From Spiroplasma_E ixodetis_B (GTDB taxonomy: Bacteria; Bacillota_I; Bacilli_A; Mycoplasmatales; VBWQ01), in assembly GCF_040369795.1 (NCBI RefSeq), contig NZ_AP028955.1, positions 1,240,001 through 1,304,000 on the forward strand: DNA of 64,000 bases, in the 5' to 3' direction. Below the pieces are notes generated by a model. That model was not told the origin of the DNA and did not search any database. It saw only the letters and a list, made by a program, of their open reading frames with translations. This document shows, one piece after another, positions 53,651 through 63,748 of the stretch. Both the position numbers and the translations under genes were made by a program. Positions within the stretch are counted from its first letter, which is position 1; each line of letters opens with the position of its first letter.

Positions 53651-54800
53651 AGACATATTCCGTAAATAAATTTAATCAATTGTCAATAATAATATTTATA
53701 AATTTTTTAGTGTTAATAATTATAGAAGTTAATATTTTTAAAAAAATACTTTAAAAATAAATTTATATTTCAAACACAAAAATTGTTAATATTATTTTTA
53801 TATTAACTTGATAAAAATTTAAATTTTTAAAAAAATATTAAAAATATTTTTTTATTTTAATGGTTTTGTTTTATTAAAAATTTCACAAAGTAAGTTAAAT
53901 CTTAAGTACATAAGTCTAAATATACTTTTTCTACATTTATTTATTAAAATTTTGAATCTTTTTAATCAAGCAAAAACATGTTCAACTTTAATTCTAATTT
54001 TTGAAATAATTTTGTTGTAGATTTTTTCTTGTTTAGTTAATTTTTTATTTTTAGTTTTTTTAATTGGTAATATAGTATTTTTATAAATATTTTGTATTCC
54101 TTGATATCCCAAATCACCAATAATTATTGTTTTTTCTGAAAATTCAAGATTTGAATTTTTTAATATTTGAAAATCATGTACTTTTCCATTATCAGCAAAA
54201 ATATTAACAATTTTTTTATTAAAAAAGTCATATATAATTTGAAATTTTATAGAAAACATTCAACTTTTACCAGAAAAATATTCTAACTGTATTTTTTTAG
54301 TTGGTCTTTCAATTTCAATTTCAGTTGAATCAATTAAATAAAATTGAAATTCATTTAAATCTTCTTGTTTTTTCTCAATTTTTGATTTATATTTTGTTTT
54401 TAAAAACTGATAATCTTTGTCATCACTAAGTTTATTTTCTACTCAAGTAATATTTCGAAAACAACTTGATGCACTCATTTTATATTTAATACTCATTTGG
54501 AAAAAAGTATAATATTATTTTCAGTATACTAAAGTCATCATCAATCTTTCTTCAACTGAAAGTTTATATTTTCTACCTTTAGTTTTTTTTAAATTTTCTA
54601 TTTCAATTAATTTTGTTAACATTTCATCAAAATGAAAACGTTTTATACCAAAATATCTATAAAATTGTTCATTTTTTAATTTTTTTAAATTTTCAAAATT
54701 CATTTTTATCAACACCTTATTAATTTATTAATAAAGAAATTATAAAATAAATTTTAAATTATTAATTGACTTTTAAAAAATTTATTTACGGAATATGTCT
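53651..54800 (-). mobile_element. IS5 family element, copy H (ORFs fused in frame)
   Basis: It is 1150 bp with a 3-bp duplication ATT. The junction reads A7TACAG, so ORF A and ORF B are in one frame without a shift (54703 down to 53852, 284 codons). A single TAA replaces Glu in WKEYYT, which kills it. Confidence 0.85.
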
Positions 54801-54844
54801 ATTATTTATGCTACAAGCAACAGAATATATTAGAAAGAACTATT

Positions 54845-55015
54845 ATGAAAAAGTATTTTTGTTGAACATGTAAACAACATAAATTAGATTATTTATTCTT
54901 TAATACTGATGATATAAAAACAAGACAAAACTTTTTAAGAGACAAAAATAATAAAGCAATTTGTTATGACTGTATTTTAAATGTTAGGTTAAGTAGGAGG
55001 TATAAATATGAATAA
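54845..55015 (+). CDS. Small two-CxxC protein, phage-like region
   Basis: 56 residues. CWTC at about 6-9 and CYDC at about 41-44 suggest a zinc ribbon, and the TGA Trp lies in the first pair. It overlaps the next gene by ATGAATAA. An upstream frame reading MLQATEYIRKNYYEK ends inside its start and is cut off by the IS5, so a further gene was lost there. No function is recognised. Confidence 0.6.
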
Positions 55016-55280
55016 ACAAAAACCATTTTCTTATAAAGACCAAGAAATTATTAATGAATATAATAAAAAACGTAATCAAGAAATAATAAAAGAACATTTA
55101 AATAATATAGAAAAATTAAGAGAAGATTTTAAAAAAGAAGTAATTAATGAATATAAAGAAAAAATAATTAATAGAATACTTGATTATGAAACCTTTTATA
55201 TTGGTGATACACAAGGTTTAACTCCATTCGGATTTATTATTAAATTAAGAGATGAAATTAAAAATGGAGAATTTGATTAA
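55008..55280 (+). CDS. Hypothetical protein, phage-like region
   Basis: 90 residues with an excellent AGGAGG site 8 bases before ATG. The first two thirds are a charged helix (NEYNKKRNQEIIKEHLNNIE) likely to form a coiled coil. The end has YIGDTQGLTPFGFIIKLRDE. It is two bases upstream of the resolvase-like gene. No family recognised. Confidence 0.7.
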   Translation: MNKQKPFSYKDQEIINEYNKKRNQEIIKEHLNNIEKLREDFKKEVINEYKEKIINRILDYETFYIGDTQGLTPFGFIIKLRDEIKNGEFD

Positions 55281-55282
55281 TA

Positions 55283-55693
55283 ATGCAATATGAAATAAAG
55301 ATTGGTATTGACCCAGCTGGTATTGGCGATAATGGAATTGTTATATATTCAAATGAAACTAATATTATTATTTTTCATGAAACATTCCAAGCGAAAACTA
55401 TTTTAGAATGTAAAAATATTTATAAAGAAAAATTAAAATATTTTAAGAAATTTTTAAATAATAAAAAAGTATTAGTAAGTGTAGAAAATTTTTATTTAAA
55501 CCCAAAACAATTATTAACCAATCCCTTAGCAACACCTAAAATTATTGGTGCATTAATGGTATTAGTACAAGATATTATGAATTGAGATTATCAAGAAAAC
55601 CATCCAAAAAATAAAGATAAAATACCAAATTATCAAGGAAATATAAAATTAACAAAACATGAACAAGATGCGTATAAGCAAACCCAATTATAA
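55283..55693 (+). CDS. RuvC-like Holliday junction resolvase of phage type
   Basis: 136 residues. The N-terminal strand IKIGIDPAGIGDNGIVIYS has the RNase H-fold Asp of RuvC-type nucleases. The second acidic position is in VLVSVENFYL (Glu at about 70). The C-terminal KHEQDAYK supplies a late His/Asp. The DPAGIGDNG loop resembles resolvases of low-GC phages. It is short, like phage RuvC homologues. Neighbouring small genes in the same direction point to a phage early/replication module. The family call comes from motif reading only. Confidence 0.65.
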
Positions 55694-55705
55694 GGAATTA
55701 TAAAA

Positions 55706-55999
55706 ATGAAAGATAAATCCAATTATGTGAAATTAACAGTAAAACTAAGTAATGCTATTGAATCAAAATATTACGAAAAAGGTAATAAATAATTATATTA
55801 TAATGTTAGAGGTCAATGAAATGGATTAAACTATGTTACTTTAATTTTTAATAACCCAAAATTTTATAAACGATTTATTTTATTAAACAAAAATGATGAA
55901 ATTATAGTAACTGGTCAAATCTTTAATACTTTAAACATTCCTAAAAATCGTGCATTTTGTTCAATAAATGTTAAATGATTTAAAAAATGAAAAGAGTAA
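55706..55999 (+). pseudogene. Possible OB-fold/SSB-like protein gene with a stop
   Basis: It starts 12 bases after the resolvase. MKDKSNYVKLTVKLSNAIE runs to a TAA at 55790, and the same frame continues YYNVRGQWNGLNYVTLIFNN, FILLNKNDEIIVTGQIF and AFCSINVKWFKKW. Alternating strands with WNG and VTGQIF recall a small single-strand DNA-binding OB fold, which would fit a phage replication module. Tentative. Confidence 0.45.
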
Positions 56000-56002
56000 A
56001 AA

Positions 56003-56140
56003 ATGATATTATGAAAAATTTTATTAATAGTACCGATATTAATAAAAAGCATAACACTAATAATATTTTTAATATTTATTATTAAAGAATTAAAAAATGA
56101 ATATAAAGTATTAAAAATATTCAGTGAAATTGCTAATTAA
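56003..56140 (+). CDS. Small membrane protein, phage-like region
   Basis: 45 residues. A single hydrophobic segment (about 5-30, ILLIVPILIKSITLIIFLIF) is followed by a charged tail. It starts 3 bases after the preceding stop. It could be a holin-like or other small phage membrane protein; the sequence does not decide. Confidence 0.45.
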
Positions 56141-56163
56141 ATTAAAAATAAGGAGAATAAGTA

Positions 56164-56508
56164 ATGAATAGATGTACATGAACTGAAACAATAACATTTG
56201 AAAAATTTATTCATGAACCACATTATGATGAAATTAAAAATGAACAAAGACAAAGACAATGTGAAAATATGACAGATGAGCAATTTGATGAATATTGTAG
56301 AGCATATTGTAAAGAACATATAATTAAAGTTTATGAAATTAATAAATCAAGGCATAAAAATTGTATTAATAAGGAAAAATTAATTAATTTTATTATAACA
56401 ACTCTAAAAGAAAATAAAGAATCTAATTCTAGTGATTCATTTAAATTAGGAAAAGAAAGTGTTTGATTTAATCTTCAGATTTATATTAATGAAGGAGACT
56501 TGGATTAA
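56164..56508 (+). CDS. Hypothetical protein, phage-like region
   Basis: 114 residues with AAGGAGA before ATG. It is rich in Glu, Lys and Cys (RCTWTETITFEKFIHEPHYD, CRAYCKEHI) and ends in FNLQIYINEGDLD. Two TGA Trp codons. No known family recognised. Confidence 0.6.
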
Positions 56509-56510
56509 TT

Positions 56511-56744
56511 ATAATATTACCTACTTTATTTTAAAATAAAGATGAAATTGAAATATTATCACCATTTCCAAAATCAATTCATACAAGTAATGATATTAGA
56601 GCAATTATTTTAAGACAATACCCAAATGTTAAATCAAAACACATAATTGTTTCTGACCCAGAAAGTAATGTTGCATTAATAGTTGGTGATAATGATGTTT
56701 ATCAAGGTTGAATTAAAGTAACAATTAAAAAATTAGAAAATTAA
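56511..56744 (+). pseudogene. Hypothetical phage-like gene remnant
   Basis: GAAGGAG lies just before it. The frame LPTLF is stopped by TAA and continues DEIEILSPFPKSIHTSND, IILRQYPNVKSKHIIVSDPE and VYQGWIKVTIKKLEN to a TAA. No start remains. An AAAGGAG site and an ATG followed at once by TAA (56760) mark another dead gene before the IS630. Confidence 0.5.
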
Positions 56745-57475
56745 AGGAGAACAAATAAATGTAAAAGGAAAAAATTAAAATTAGAAATTATGAATTTTAA
56801 TTAAATTCTTATGTATAGCTAACTAAAGTAATGTTTACTCATATCTTGAAAAACAAAATCAATAGCTTTTTTAATATTTGGTCAATAATTTGGGAGGCTT
56901 TTTAAAAATCTGTGTATCTTTTTACAAAGTTACTAGTTTATATTAATTCTATATTCAAATTTTATCATAAAATGAGCAATTGCTGTATTTCAATTTTGAA
57001 TGGGCGTTGTTCATTTTTTTGTTATATTTTCAATTGCTAAGTAAAATATTTTAAAAACTGCCATATCATTTGGAAAAACTTTTTTATTTCTAATAACTTT
57101 TCGTAATTGACTATTAACAGATTCAATAGCATTTGTTGTATAAATCACTCTTTTGATTTCTGGAGGATAACTAATAAAAACCATTAAATTATCTCAATTT
57201 TTATATCATGATTTAGCAATTTGAGGATATTGTTTATTTCATTTACTTTCAAAAGATTCTAAAGCTTGCATTGCTTGTTCTTCACTACATGCACTATAAA
57301 TTGGTTTTAAATCTGTAACTAGTGATTTTCTATGTTTGTATGAAACATATTTTAAACTATTTCTAATTTGATGAACTATGCATAATTGATGTTCGGTTTT
57401 AGGATAAACTGATTGTATTGCTTCTGACATTCCTGTTAAATTGTCGCTACAAGCAATAAGAATATCATTTAAGCC

Positions 57476-58844
57476 GGTAATGTTTAGTAATCTGTGTAAC
57501 TTACAAAAATAACTATGTTTAATTAATTCTAGTAAATAAAATTAAATAAATAGAAAGAGTGAGTTACTTATGTCTAAAAAAAATATTAATAATAATGATC
57601 CAATATCAAAAGCAGTAGATTTATTACTAGAAAATACTGAATATTTAACAACAGTTTTTAAAGAGGGAGTTTTATATAAAGAATTAACAAAAAGATTAGT
57701 TGAAAAAATGTTGAATTCTGAAATGCAAAATTATTTAGGATATGAAAAAAATCAAAATAATACTAGTGAAAATGCTCGTAATGGTATAAGTTCAAAAAAA
57801 TTAATAACTCAACAAGGTAAAATTGAGATTAATGTACCACGAGATCGTAATAGTAATTTTGAGCCAGTAATAGTTGCAAAAAGACAAAGAAGATTTGATG
57901 GTTTTGATCAACAAGTTCTTTCATTATATGCCAAAGGCATGACTTTATCAGATATTAGAATGCAGTTACAAGATTTATATCATGGTGCTGATATTAGTGA
58001 AAGTTTTATTAGTCAAATTACTGATGATTTTATTGATGATGTTAAAGCATGACAAAATCGGCCATTAGAAAGTGTTTATCCGATTGTTTATTTTGATTGT
58101 ATAGTAGTTAAAGTACGACAAGATAAACGAATTATTAACAAATCAGTTTATATAGCACTAGGAGTTCATTTAGAAGGTAAAAAAGATATTTTAGGTTTAT
58201 TAATTAGTGAAAATGAAGGTTCTAAGTTTTGATTATCTAATTTCACAGAAATGAAAAATCGAGGCTTAAATGATATTCTTATTGTTTGTAGTGACAATTT
58301 AACAGGAATGTCAGAAGCAATACAATCAGTTTATCCTAAAACCGAACATCAATTATGCATAGTTCATCAAATTAGAAATAGTTTAAAATATGTTTCATAC
58401 AAACATAGAAAATCACTAGTTACAGATTTAAAACCAATTTATAGTGCATGTAGTGAAGAACAAGCAATGCAAGCTTTAGAATCTTTTGAAAGTAAATGAA
58501 ATAAACAATATCCTCAAATTGCTAAATCATGATATAAAAATTGAGATAATTTAATGGTTTTTATTAGTTATCCTGCAGAAATCAAAAGAGTGATTTATAC
58601 AACAAATGCTATTGAATCTGTTAATAGTTAATTACGAAAAGTTATTAGAAATAAAAAAGTTTTTCCAAATGATATGGCAGTTTTTAAAATATTTTACTTA
58701 GCAATTGAAAATATAACAAAAAAATGAACACTGCCCATTCAAAATTTAAATACAGCAATTGCTCATTTTATGATAAAATTCGAAGATAGAATTAACCTAA
58801 ACTAGTATCTTTGTAAAAAGATACACAGATTTTTAAAAAGCCTC
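57476..58844 (+). mobile_element. IS256 (inner), complete length
   Basis: 1369 bp, GGTAATGTTTAGTAATCTGT to AAAAAGCCTC, flanked by the 8-bp duplication TTTAAGCC (57468-57475 and 58845-58852). It lies inside an IS256 of the opposite orientation, so this family shows no immunity against itself. Confidence 0.88.
57570..58805 (+). pseudogene. IS256 transposase with one nonsense codon
   Basis: 412 codons, in frame throughout, with the same motifs as the intact copy at 4404-5642. The Gln of SVNSQLRKV is TAA (58629-58631), just after the catalytic Glu in NAIES. A Trp near the end is also changed to Leu. A shortened product of 353 residues could form and might act as an inhibitor. That is inference. 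Confidence 0.85.
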
Positions 58845-60597
58845 TTTAAGCCTCGATTTTTCATTTCTGTGAAATTAGATAATCAAAACTTAGAACCTTC
58901 ATTTTCACTAATTCATAAACCTAAAACATCTTTTTTACCTTCTAAATCAACTCCTAGTGCTATATAAACTGATTTGTTAATAATGCGTTTATCTTGTCGT
59001 ACTTTAACTACTATACAATCAAAATAAACAATCAAATAAACACTTTCTAATGGCCGATTTTGTCATGCTTTAACATCATCAATAACATCATCAGTAATTT
59101 GACTAATAACACTTTCACTAATATCAGTACCATGATATAACTCTTGTAACTGCATTCTAATATCTGATAAAGTCATGCCTTTGGCATATAATGAAATAAC
59201 TTGTTGATCAAAACCATCAAATCTTCTTTGTCTTTTTGCAACTATTACTGGCTCAAAATTACTATTACGATCTCGTGGTACATTAATCTCAATTTTACCT
59301 TGTTGAGTTATTAATTTTTTTGAATTTATACCATTGCGAGCATTATCACTATTATTATGTTGATTTTTTTCATATCCTAAATAATTTTGCATTTCAGAAT
59401 TCAACATTTTTTAAACTAATCTTTTTGTTAATTCTTTATATAAGCCTCCCTCTTTAAAAACTGTTGTTAAATCTTCAGTATTTTCTAGTAATAAATCTAC
59501 TGCTTTTGATATTGGATCATTATTATTGATATTTTGTTTTTTAGACATAAGTAACTCACTCTTTCTAGTTATTTAATTTTATTTACTATAATTAATTAAA
59601 CATAGTTATTTTTGTAAGTTACACAGATTACTAAACATTACCTAATTTGGTAATATTTTTCTTATATTATGTTTTATAGCAAATCAAAAATGTTCAATTG
59701 GATTTAAATTAGGAGAATATGGTGGAAGAAATAATAGTTTGCATCCAGCATTTTCAATTAATTGTTGTGTTAATTTAGATTTATGAAACGTTGCATTATC
59801 TAAAACTATAATTTGTCCACGCTTTAATACTGAAATTAGTATATTTTTTACATATGATTCAAAAATTTTACTGTTGCAATGTCCTTCAAATGCTCATAGG
59901 GCTTTTAATTTACCTTTATTTAGTGAACCAATTATACTCATTTTTTTTATTTTATATGCGGGTTTATTATCAACTAATCTTTTACCTTTTTCAGATCAAC
60001 CATATTTATAAAATTCATTATCATCAATTCCAGATTCATCAATATATACTAAATCTTCATTCATTATTTTAGCTATTTCTTTTAAAAAATCTTCTTGTTT
60101 ATTTTTATCTCTTTGTTCATATAGAAAAGTTTTTTTATATGTATAATTTAGTTTTTTGAAATAGTTATAAACTATTTCTTTAGTCATATCACCAAATTTT
60201 TCAATTACTTTTTGAACTGTAACATCTTTATTTTGCGCTAAATAATTTTTTAATTCATCTAAATCCTTTATTTTGTGGCTATGTCCTTTTTGATAATTCA
60301 AAATTGGTTTTATATGCCCAGTTTCTTTTTTTTCTTTTTCTTCATAAGAATAAAGTCTTTATAGTAATATTGAACACTTTACAAATTTTTTTAATTTTCA
60401 TGTTTTTACTTTCATAGGCTTCTATTACTTTTCTTCGTAAGTCTTCACTGTATGGTTTTGGCATAATTTAATCTTCCTAATCTATTTTAAATATTGTTGA
60501 ATTGTAATTTTAAATTCAAAAACTGTTTAAATTACATATTATTATTTTACATTATTTATGAGTAAACATTACTTTAGTTAGCTATAGTAGATTCATT

Positions 60598-61344
60598 AGA
60601 AATATTCCATAAATAAATTTTTTAAAAGTAAATTAATAATTTAAAATTTATTTTATAATTTCTTTATTAATAAATTAATAAGGTGTTGATAAAAATGAAG
60701 TTTGAAAATTTAAAAAAATTAAAAAATGAACAATTTTATAGATATTTTGGTATAAAACGTTTTCATTTTGACGAAATGTTAACAAAATTAATTGAAATAG
60801 AAAATTTAAAAAAACTAAAGGTAGAAAATATAAACTTTCAGTTGAAGAAAGATTGATGATGACTTTAGTATACTGAAAATAATATTATACTTTTTTCCAA
60901 ATGAGTATTAAATATAAAATGAGTGCATCAAGTTGTTTTCGAAATATTACTTGAGTAGAAAATAAACTTAGTGATGACAAAGATTATCAGTTTTTAAAAA
61001 CAAAATATAAATCAAAAATTGAGAAAAAACAAGAAGATTTAAATGAATTTCAATTTTATTTAATTGATTCAACTGAAATTAAAATTGAAAGACCAACTAA
61101 AAAAACTACAGTTAGAATATTTTTCTGGTAAAAGTTGAATGTTTTCTATAAAATTTCAAATTATATATGACTTTTTTAATAAAAAAATTGTTGCTATTTT
61201 TGCTGATAATGGAAAAGTACATGATTTTCAAATATTAAAAAATTAAAATCTTGAATTTTCAGAAAAAACAATAATTATTGGTGATTTGGGATATCAAGGA
61301 ATACAAAATATTTATAAAAATACTATATTACCAATTAAAAAAAA
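60598..61344 (+). mobile_element. IS5 family element, 3'-truncated
   Basis: The 5' terminus is slightly altered (AGAAATATTCCATAAATAAA). ORF A and ORF B carry several frameshifts and stops. It ends after NTILPIKK, where IS630 sequence begins. Confidence 0.78.
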
Positions 61345-62070
61345 TGATAAATAAAAAATATAATAATTCCAGTATTAAAGCGTGGACAAATTATAGTTTT
61401 AGATAATGCAACGTTTCATAAATCTAAATTAACACAACAATTAATTGAAAATGCTGGATGCAAACCATTATTTCTTACACCATATTCTCCTAATTTAAAT
61501 CCAATTGAACATTTTTGATTTGCTATAAAACATAATATAAGAAAAATATTACCAAATTATTGACCAAATATTAAAAAATCTTCTTGTTTATTTTTATCTC
61601 TTTGTTCATATAAAAAAGTTTTTTTATATGTATAATTTTGTTTTTTGAAATAGTTATAAACTGTTTCTTTAGTCATATCACCAAATTTTTCAATTACTTT
61701 TTGAACCGTAACATCTTTATTTTGCGCTAAATAATTTTTTAATTCATCTAAATCCTTTATTTTGTGGCTATGTCCTTTTTGATAATTCAAAATTGGTTTT
61801 ATATGCCCAGTTTCTTTTTTTCTTTTTCTTCATAAGAATAAAGTCTTTCTAGTAATATTGAACACTTTACAAATTTCTTTAATTTTCATGTTTTTTACTT
61901 TCATAGGCTTCTATTACTTTTCTTCGTAAGTCTTCACTGTATGGTTTTGGCATAATTTAATCTTCCTAATCTATTTTAAATATTGCTGAATTGTACTTTT
62001 AAATTCAAAAACTGTTTAAATTACATATTATTATTTTACATTATTTATGAGTAAACATTACTTTAGTTAG
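61345..62070. mobile_element. Chimeric IS630: 3' part (plus) joined to 5' part (minus)
   Basis: 61345-61577 encodes the C-terminal DDE part on the plus strand (PVLKRGQIIVLDNATFHKS to NYWPNIKK). At a shared TTAAAAAA it switches to the N-terminal half on the minus strand (61578-62070) with a normal terminus. This is a head-to-head recombinant that cannot encode a transposase. Confidence 0.78.
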
Positions 62071-62667
62071 TTATAAAGGGATAAAAGCCTTATTAATTTC
62101 ATTAACATTAAATCTTGTTTCACTATTTGAAATTACATCTTGAGTTTCTAAATTATCATTATTATTTGTTAATTTAAGTAAATTTTGAAATTGTTCTTCA
62201 AGTTCTGTTTTAGATTGACTAATTAAATAAGTATTTTCAAACACTGATTTTTTGTAAGGATATCAATATCCATCTTTATCTCAAATTAAAACATCTTCTT
62301 TAGTATATTTTACTTCTTTTTTAGTACCATTCGGACCTCAAGGTAGTGATAATTCTCTGCTTTTATTATCTTTATTAAGATTAACTATTTTTATTTTAGA
62401 ATCGGGATTTGCTCAAGCTTCCCCCTTACTTATATTATTAATAACCGGAATATAAGTATTTTTAAATTTTTTTTGGTTAACAACTCAATGTTCGCCAATA
62501 ACTCCTGTAATAATATAATCACCGCGATGACAAGTTACTGTTACTTTTTCTAACTTTTCAATTTCTAATTGGTTATTATCTTGATGTAATTGAAATTCAT
62601 ATTTTACAGTAGGATTTTTAATACAAAATGTAACATTTGAATTTTCTGTATTTTCTTTAAATAACAT
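62071..62667 (-). CDS. Phage-type hypothetical protein, C-terminus replaced by IS sequence
   Basis: 198 residues. AAGGAGA precedes ATG at 62667; the frame runs 26 codons further upstream without a ribosome site. The segment TCHRGDYIITGVIGEHWVV (about 46-64), followed by KKFKNTY, matches the PGDYIVTG-x-GE motif of small phage proteins of unknown role, with Arg for Pro. The rest has LPWGPNGTKKEVKYTKEDVL and a Gln/Asn-rich tail. The last residues come from the palindromic-tail remnant, so the natural C-terminus is lost. It belongs with the phage-like genes at 54845-56744, from which IS elements separate it. Confidence 0.6.
62073..62089. repeat. Remnant of the IS1595-like palindromic tail
   Basis: ATAAAGGGATAAAAGCC matches the outer arm of the tail at 32943-32959. 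It directly abuts the IS630 terminus and supplies the last codons of the minus-strand gene. Confidence 0.65.
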
Positions 62668-62790
62668 ATTTTCTCCTTCATCTTTTTGTTTTTTGAATAA
62701 AGACTTTATTTTAAAAATAAACATATAGTAAATTTTAAATTTCAATATTTATCTTTATTTTTTTTAAAATAATTTAATAAAATTAAAAAA

Positions 62791-62820
62791 ACTAATATAG
62801 ATAAAAATTTCTATATTAGT
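62791..62820 (-). terminator. Hairpin with T-run on the minus strand
   Basis: ACTAATATAG and CTATATTAGT form a perfect 10-bp stem with a 10-base loop. On the minus strand it is followed by TTTTTT. It lies upstream of the minus-strand gene, so it is either a leader attenuator or a stop for antisense transcription. Confidence 0.5.
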
Positions 62821-63003
62821 AATTAACATTTAATAAATTATTATTAATAATATCATTTTTTTATCTTTTTTAAAAATATTTTTGTAATTAAATTATTATA
62901 TATAATTGTAAAATTATAAGTAAAATTAGCAATATTATAAATTAAAATCATAATTTTATGATTTACTAACACCCAAACTAATACCTAATATAAGGTGTAC
63001 TTA

Positions 63004-63012
63004 TGTTATAAT
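63004..63012 (+). promoter_or_regulatory. Extended -10 before the oxidoreductase pair
   Basis: TGTTATAAT, 59 bases before the ATG. No clear -35. Confidence 0.45.
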
Positions 63013-63070
63013 TAATATAATATATTGTTGACTCTTCGTTAAAATTAAGTTTGAAAAAGGAGTACTAACT

Positions 63071-63721
63071 ATGAAAATTGGAATTATTGGAGCATCAGGA
63101 AAATCAGGACTTGCCTTAACTAAAGAAGCTTTAAAACAGGGATATCAAGTTGTTGCCATTACTAGAAATCCTATTAAAATGACAATTATTAATAATGATA
63201 ATCGATTGACCATTAAAAAAGCTGATCTTACTAATAAAAGTAGTATTAAAGCGGTTGTTAATGATGTTGATATTTTAATTAGTGCTTACGGCCCTACTAT
63301 TGATAATCCCCAAAATATTAATCAGCAAGTTGCTAAAAACTTAATTACTATCATGCATGAATGTCAAAATATTAAAAGGTTATTAATTGTTGGTGGTGCT
63401 GGTAGTTTGTTAAATGATAAGAATGAAATATTAGTAGAAACAATTGCGTTTCCTGAAGCATGAAAAGAGCATGCACAACAACAAGTTCAAACATTAGTTA
63501 CTTATCGTAGCAGTGCCATTAATTGAACATATTTTAGCCCTTCTTTATACTATGACCCATAATTACCAACTTTAGGCAAATTTAAAATTGGTAACAATCA
63601 CTTAATTGTTAATAAAGAAGGAAAAAGTGAAATTAGTTATGGTGATGCTGCAATTGCTATTATTAATGAGATTAAAGAACAAAAATTTATTAAAAAACGT
63701 TTTACAGCGGGTTATAATTAA
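63071..63721 (+). pseudogene. NAD(P)-binding oxidoreductase (NmrA/YwnB-like) with a premature stop
   Basis: 216 codons. The Rossmann motif GIIGASGKSGLALTKEAL (about 4-21) is followed by AITRNP, KKADLTNKSS, DVDILISAYGP and LLIVGGAGSLL, typical of atypical short-chain reductases with a flavin- or NAD(P)-binding fold. TAA at 63560 replaces one codon in YYDP*LPTLG; the same frame then continues with GDAAIAIINE to the natural stop. AAAGGAG precedes ATG. Damage is a single codon, so inactivation is recent, or the position is a sequencing error. Confidence 0.8.
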
Positions 63722-63748
63722 TATTTTGTTTGAAAGGATATTAGAAAA

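Larger units (their letters stand above)
56894..59642 (-). mobile_element. IS256 (outer), interrupted by an inverted IS256
   Basis: It is flanked by the 8-bp duplication TAATTTGG (56886-56893 and 59643-59650) in the IS630. The transposase has a stop in RLV*KMLNSE and is split near CSDNLT by the inner copy. Confidence 0.85.
56818..60582 (-). mobile_element. IS630 containing two nested IS256 elements
   Basis: Termini with TATA on both sides (56814-56817 and 60583-60586). The minus-strand transposase is split close to its C-terminus (NYWPNIKK region) by IS256. The N-terminal part (59996-60301 and upstream) is otherwise well preserved, with SGIDDNEFYKYG. Confidence 0.85.
62668..63070. other. Gene-free divergent interval
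   Basis: It lies between the minus-strand phage-type gene and the plus-strand oxidoreductase. It contains the hairpin at 62791-62820 and a promoter at 63004. The rest is A+T-rich without open frames. Confidence 0.5.

Noticed and set aside
54845..56744. SpV1-type plectrovirus remnant
   Set aside because: No recognisable plectrovirus replication or coat genes; the RuvC-like and PGDYI-type genes point to another phage type.
59854..60072. 72-codon Tyr/Ile-rich frame opposite the IS630 transposase (also 52944-53162)
   Set aside because: It recurs only because the IS630 copies recur; it is antisense to conserved DDE motifs and has no ribosome site.
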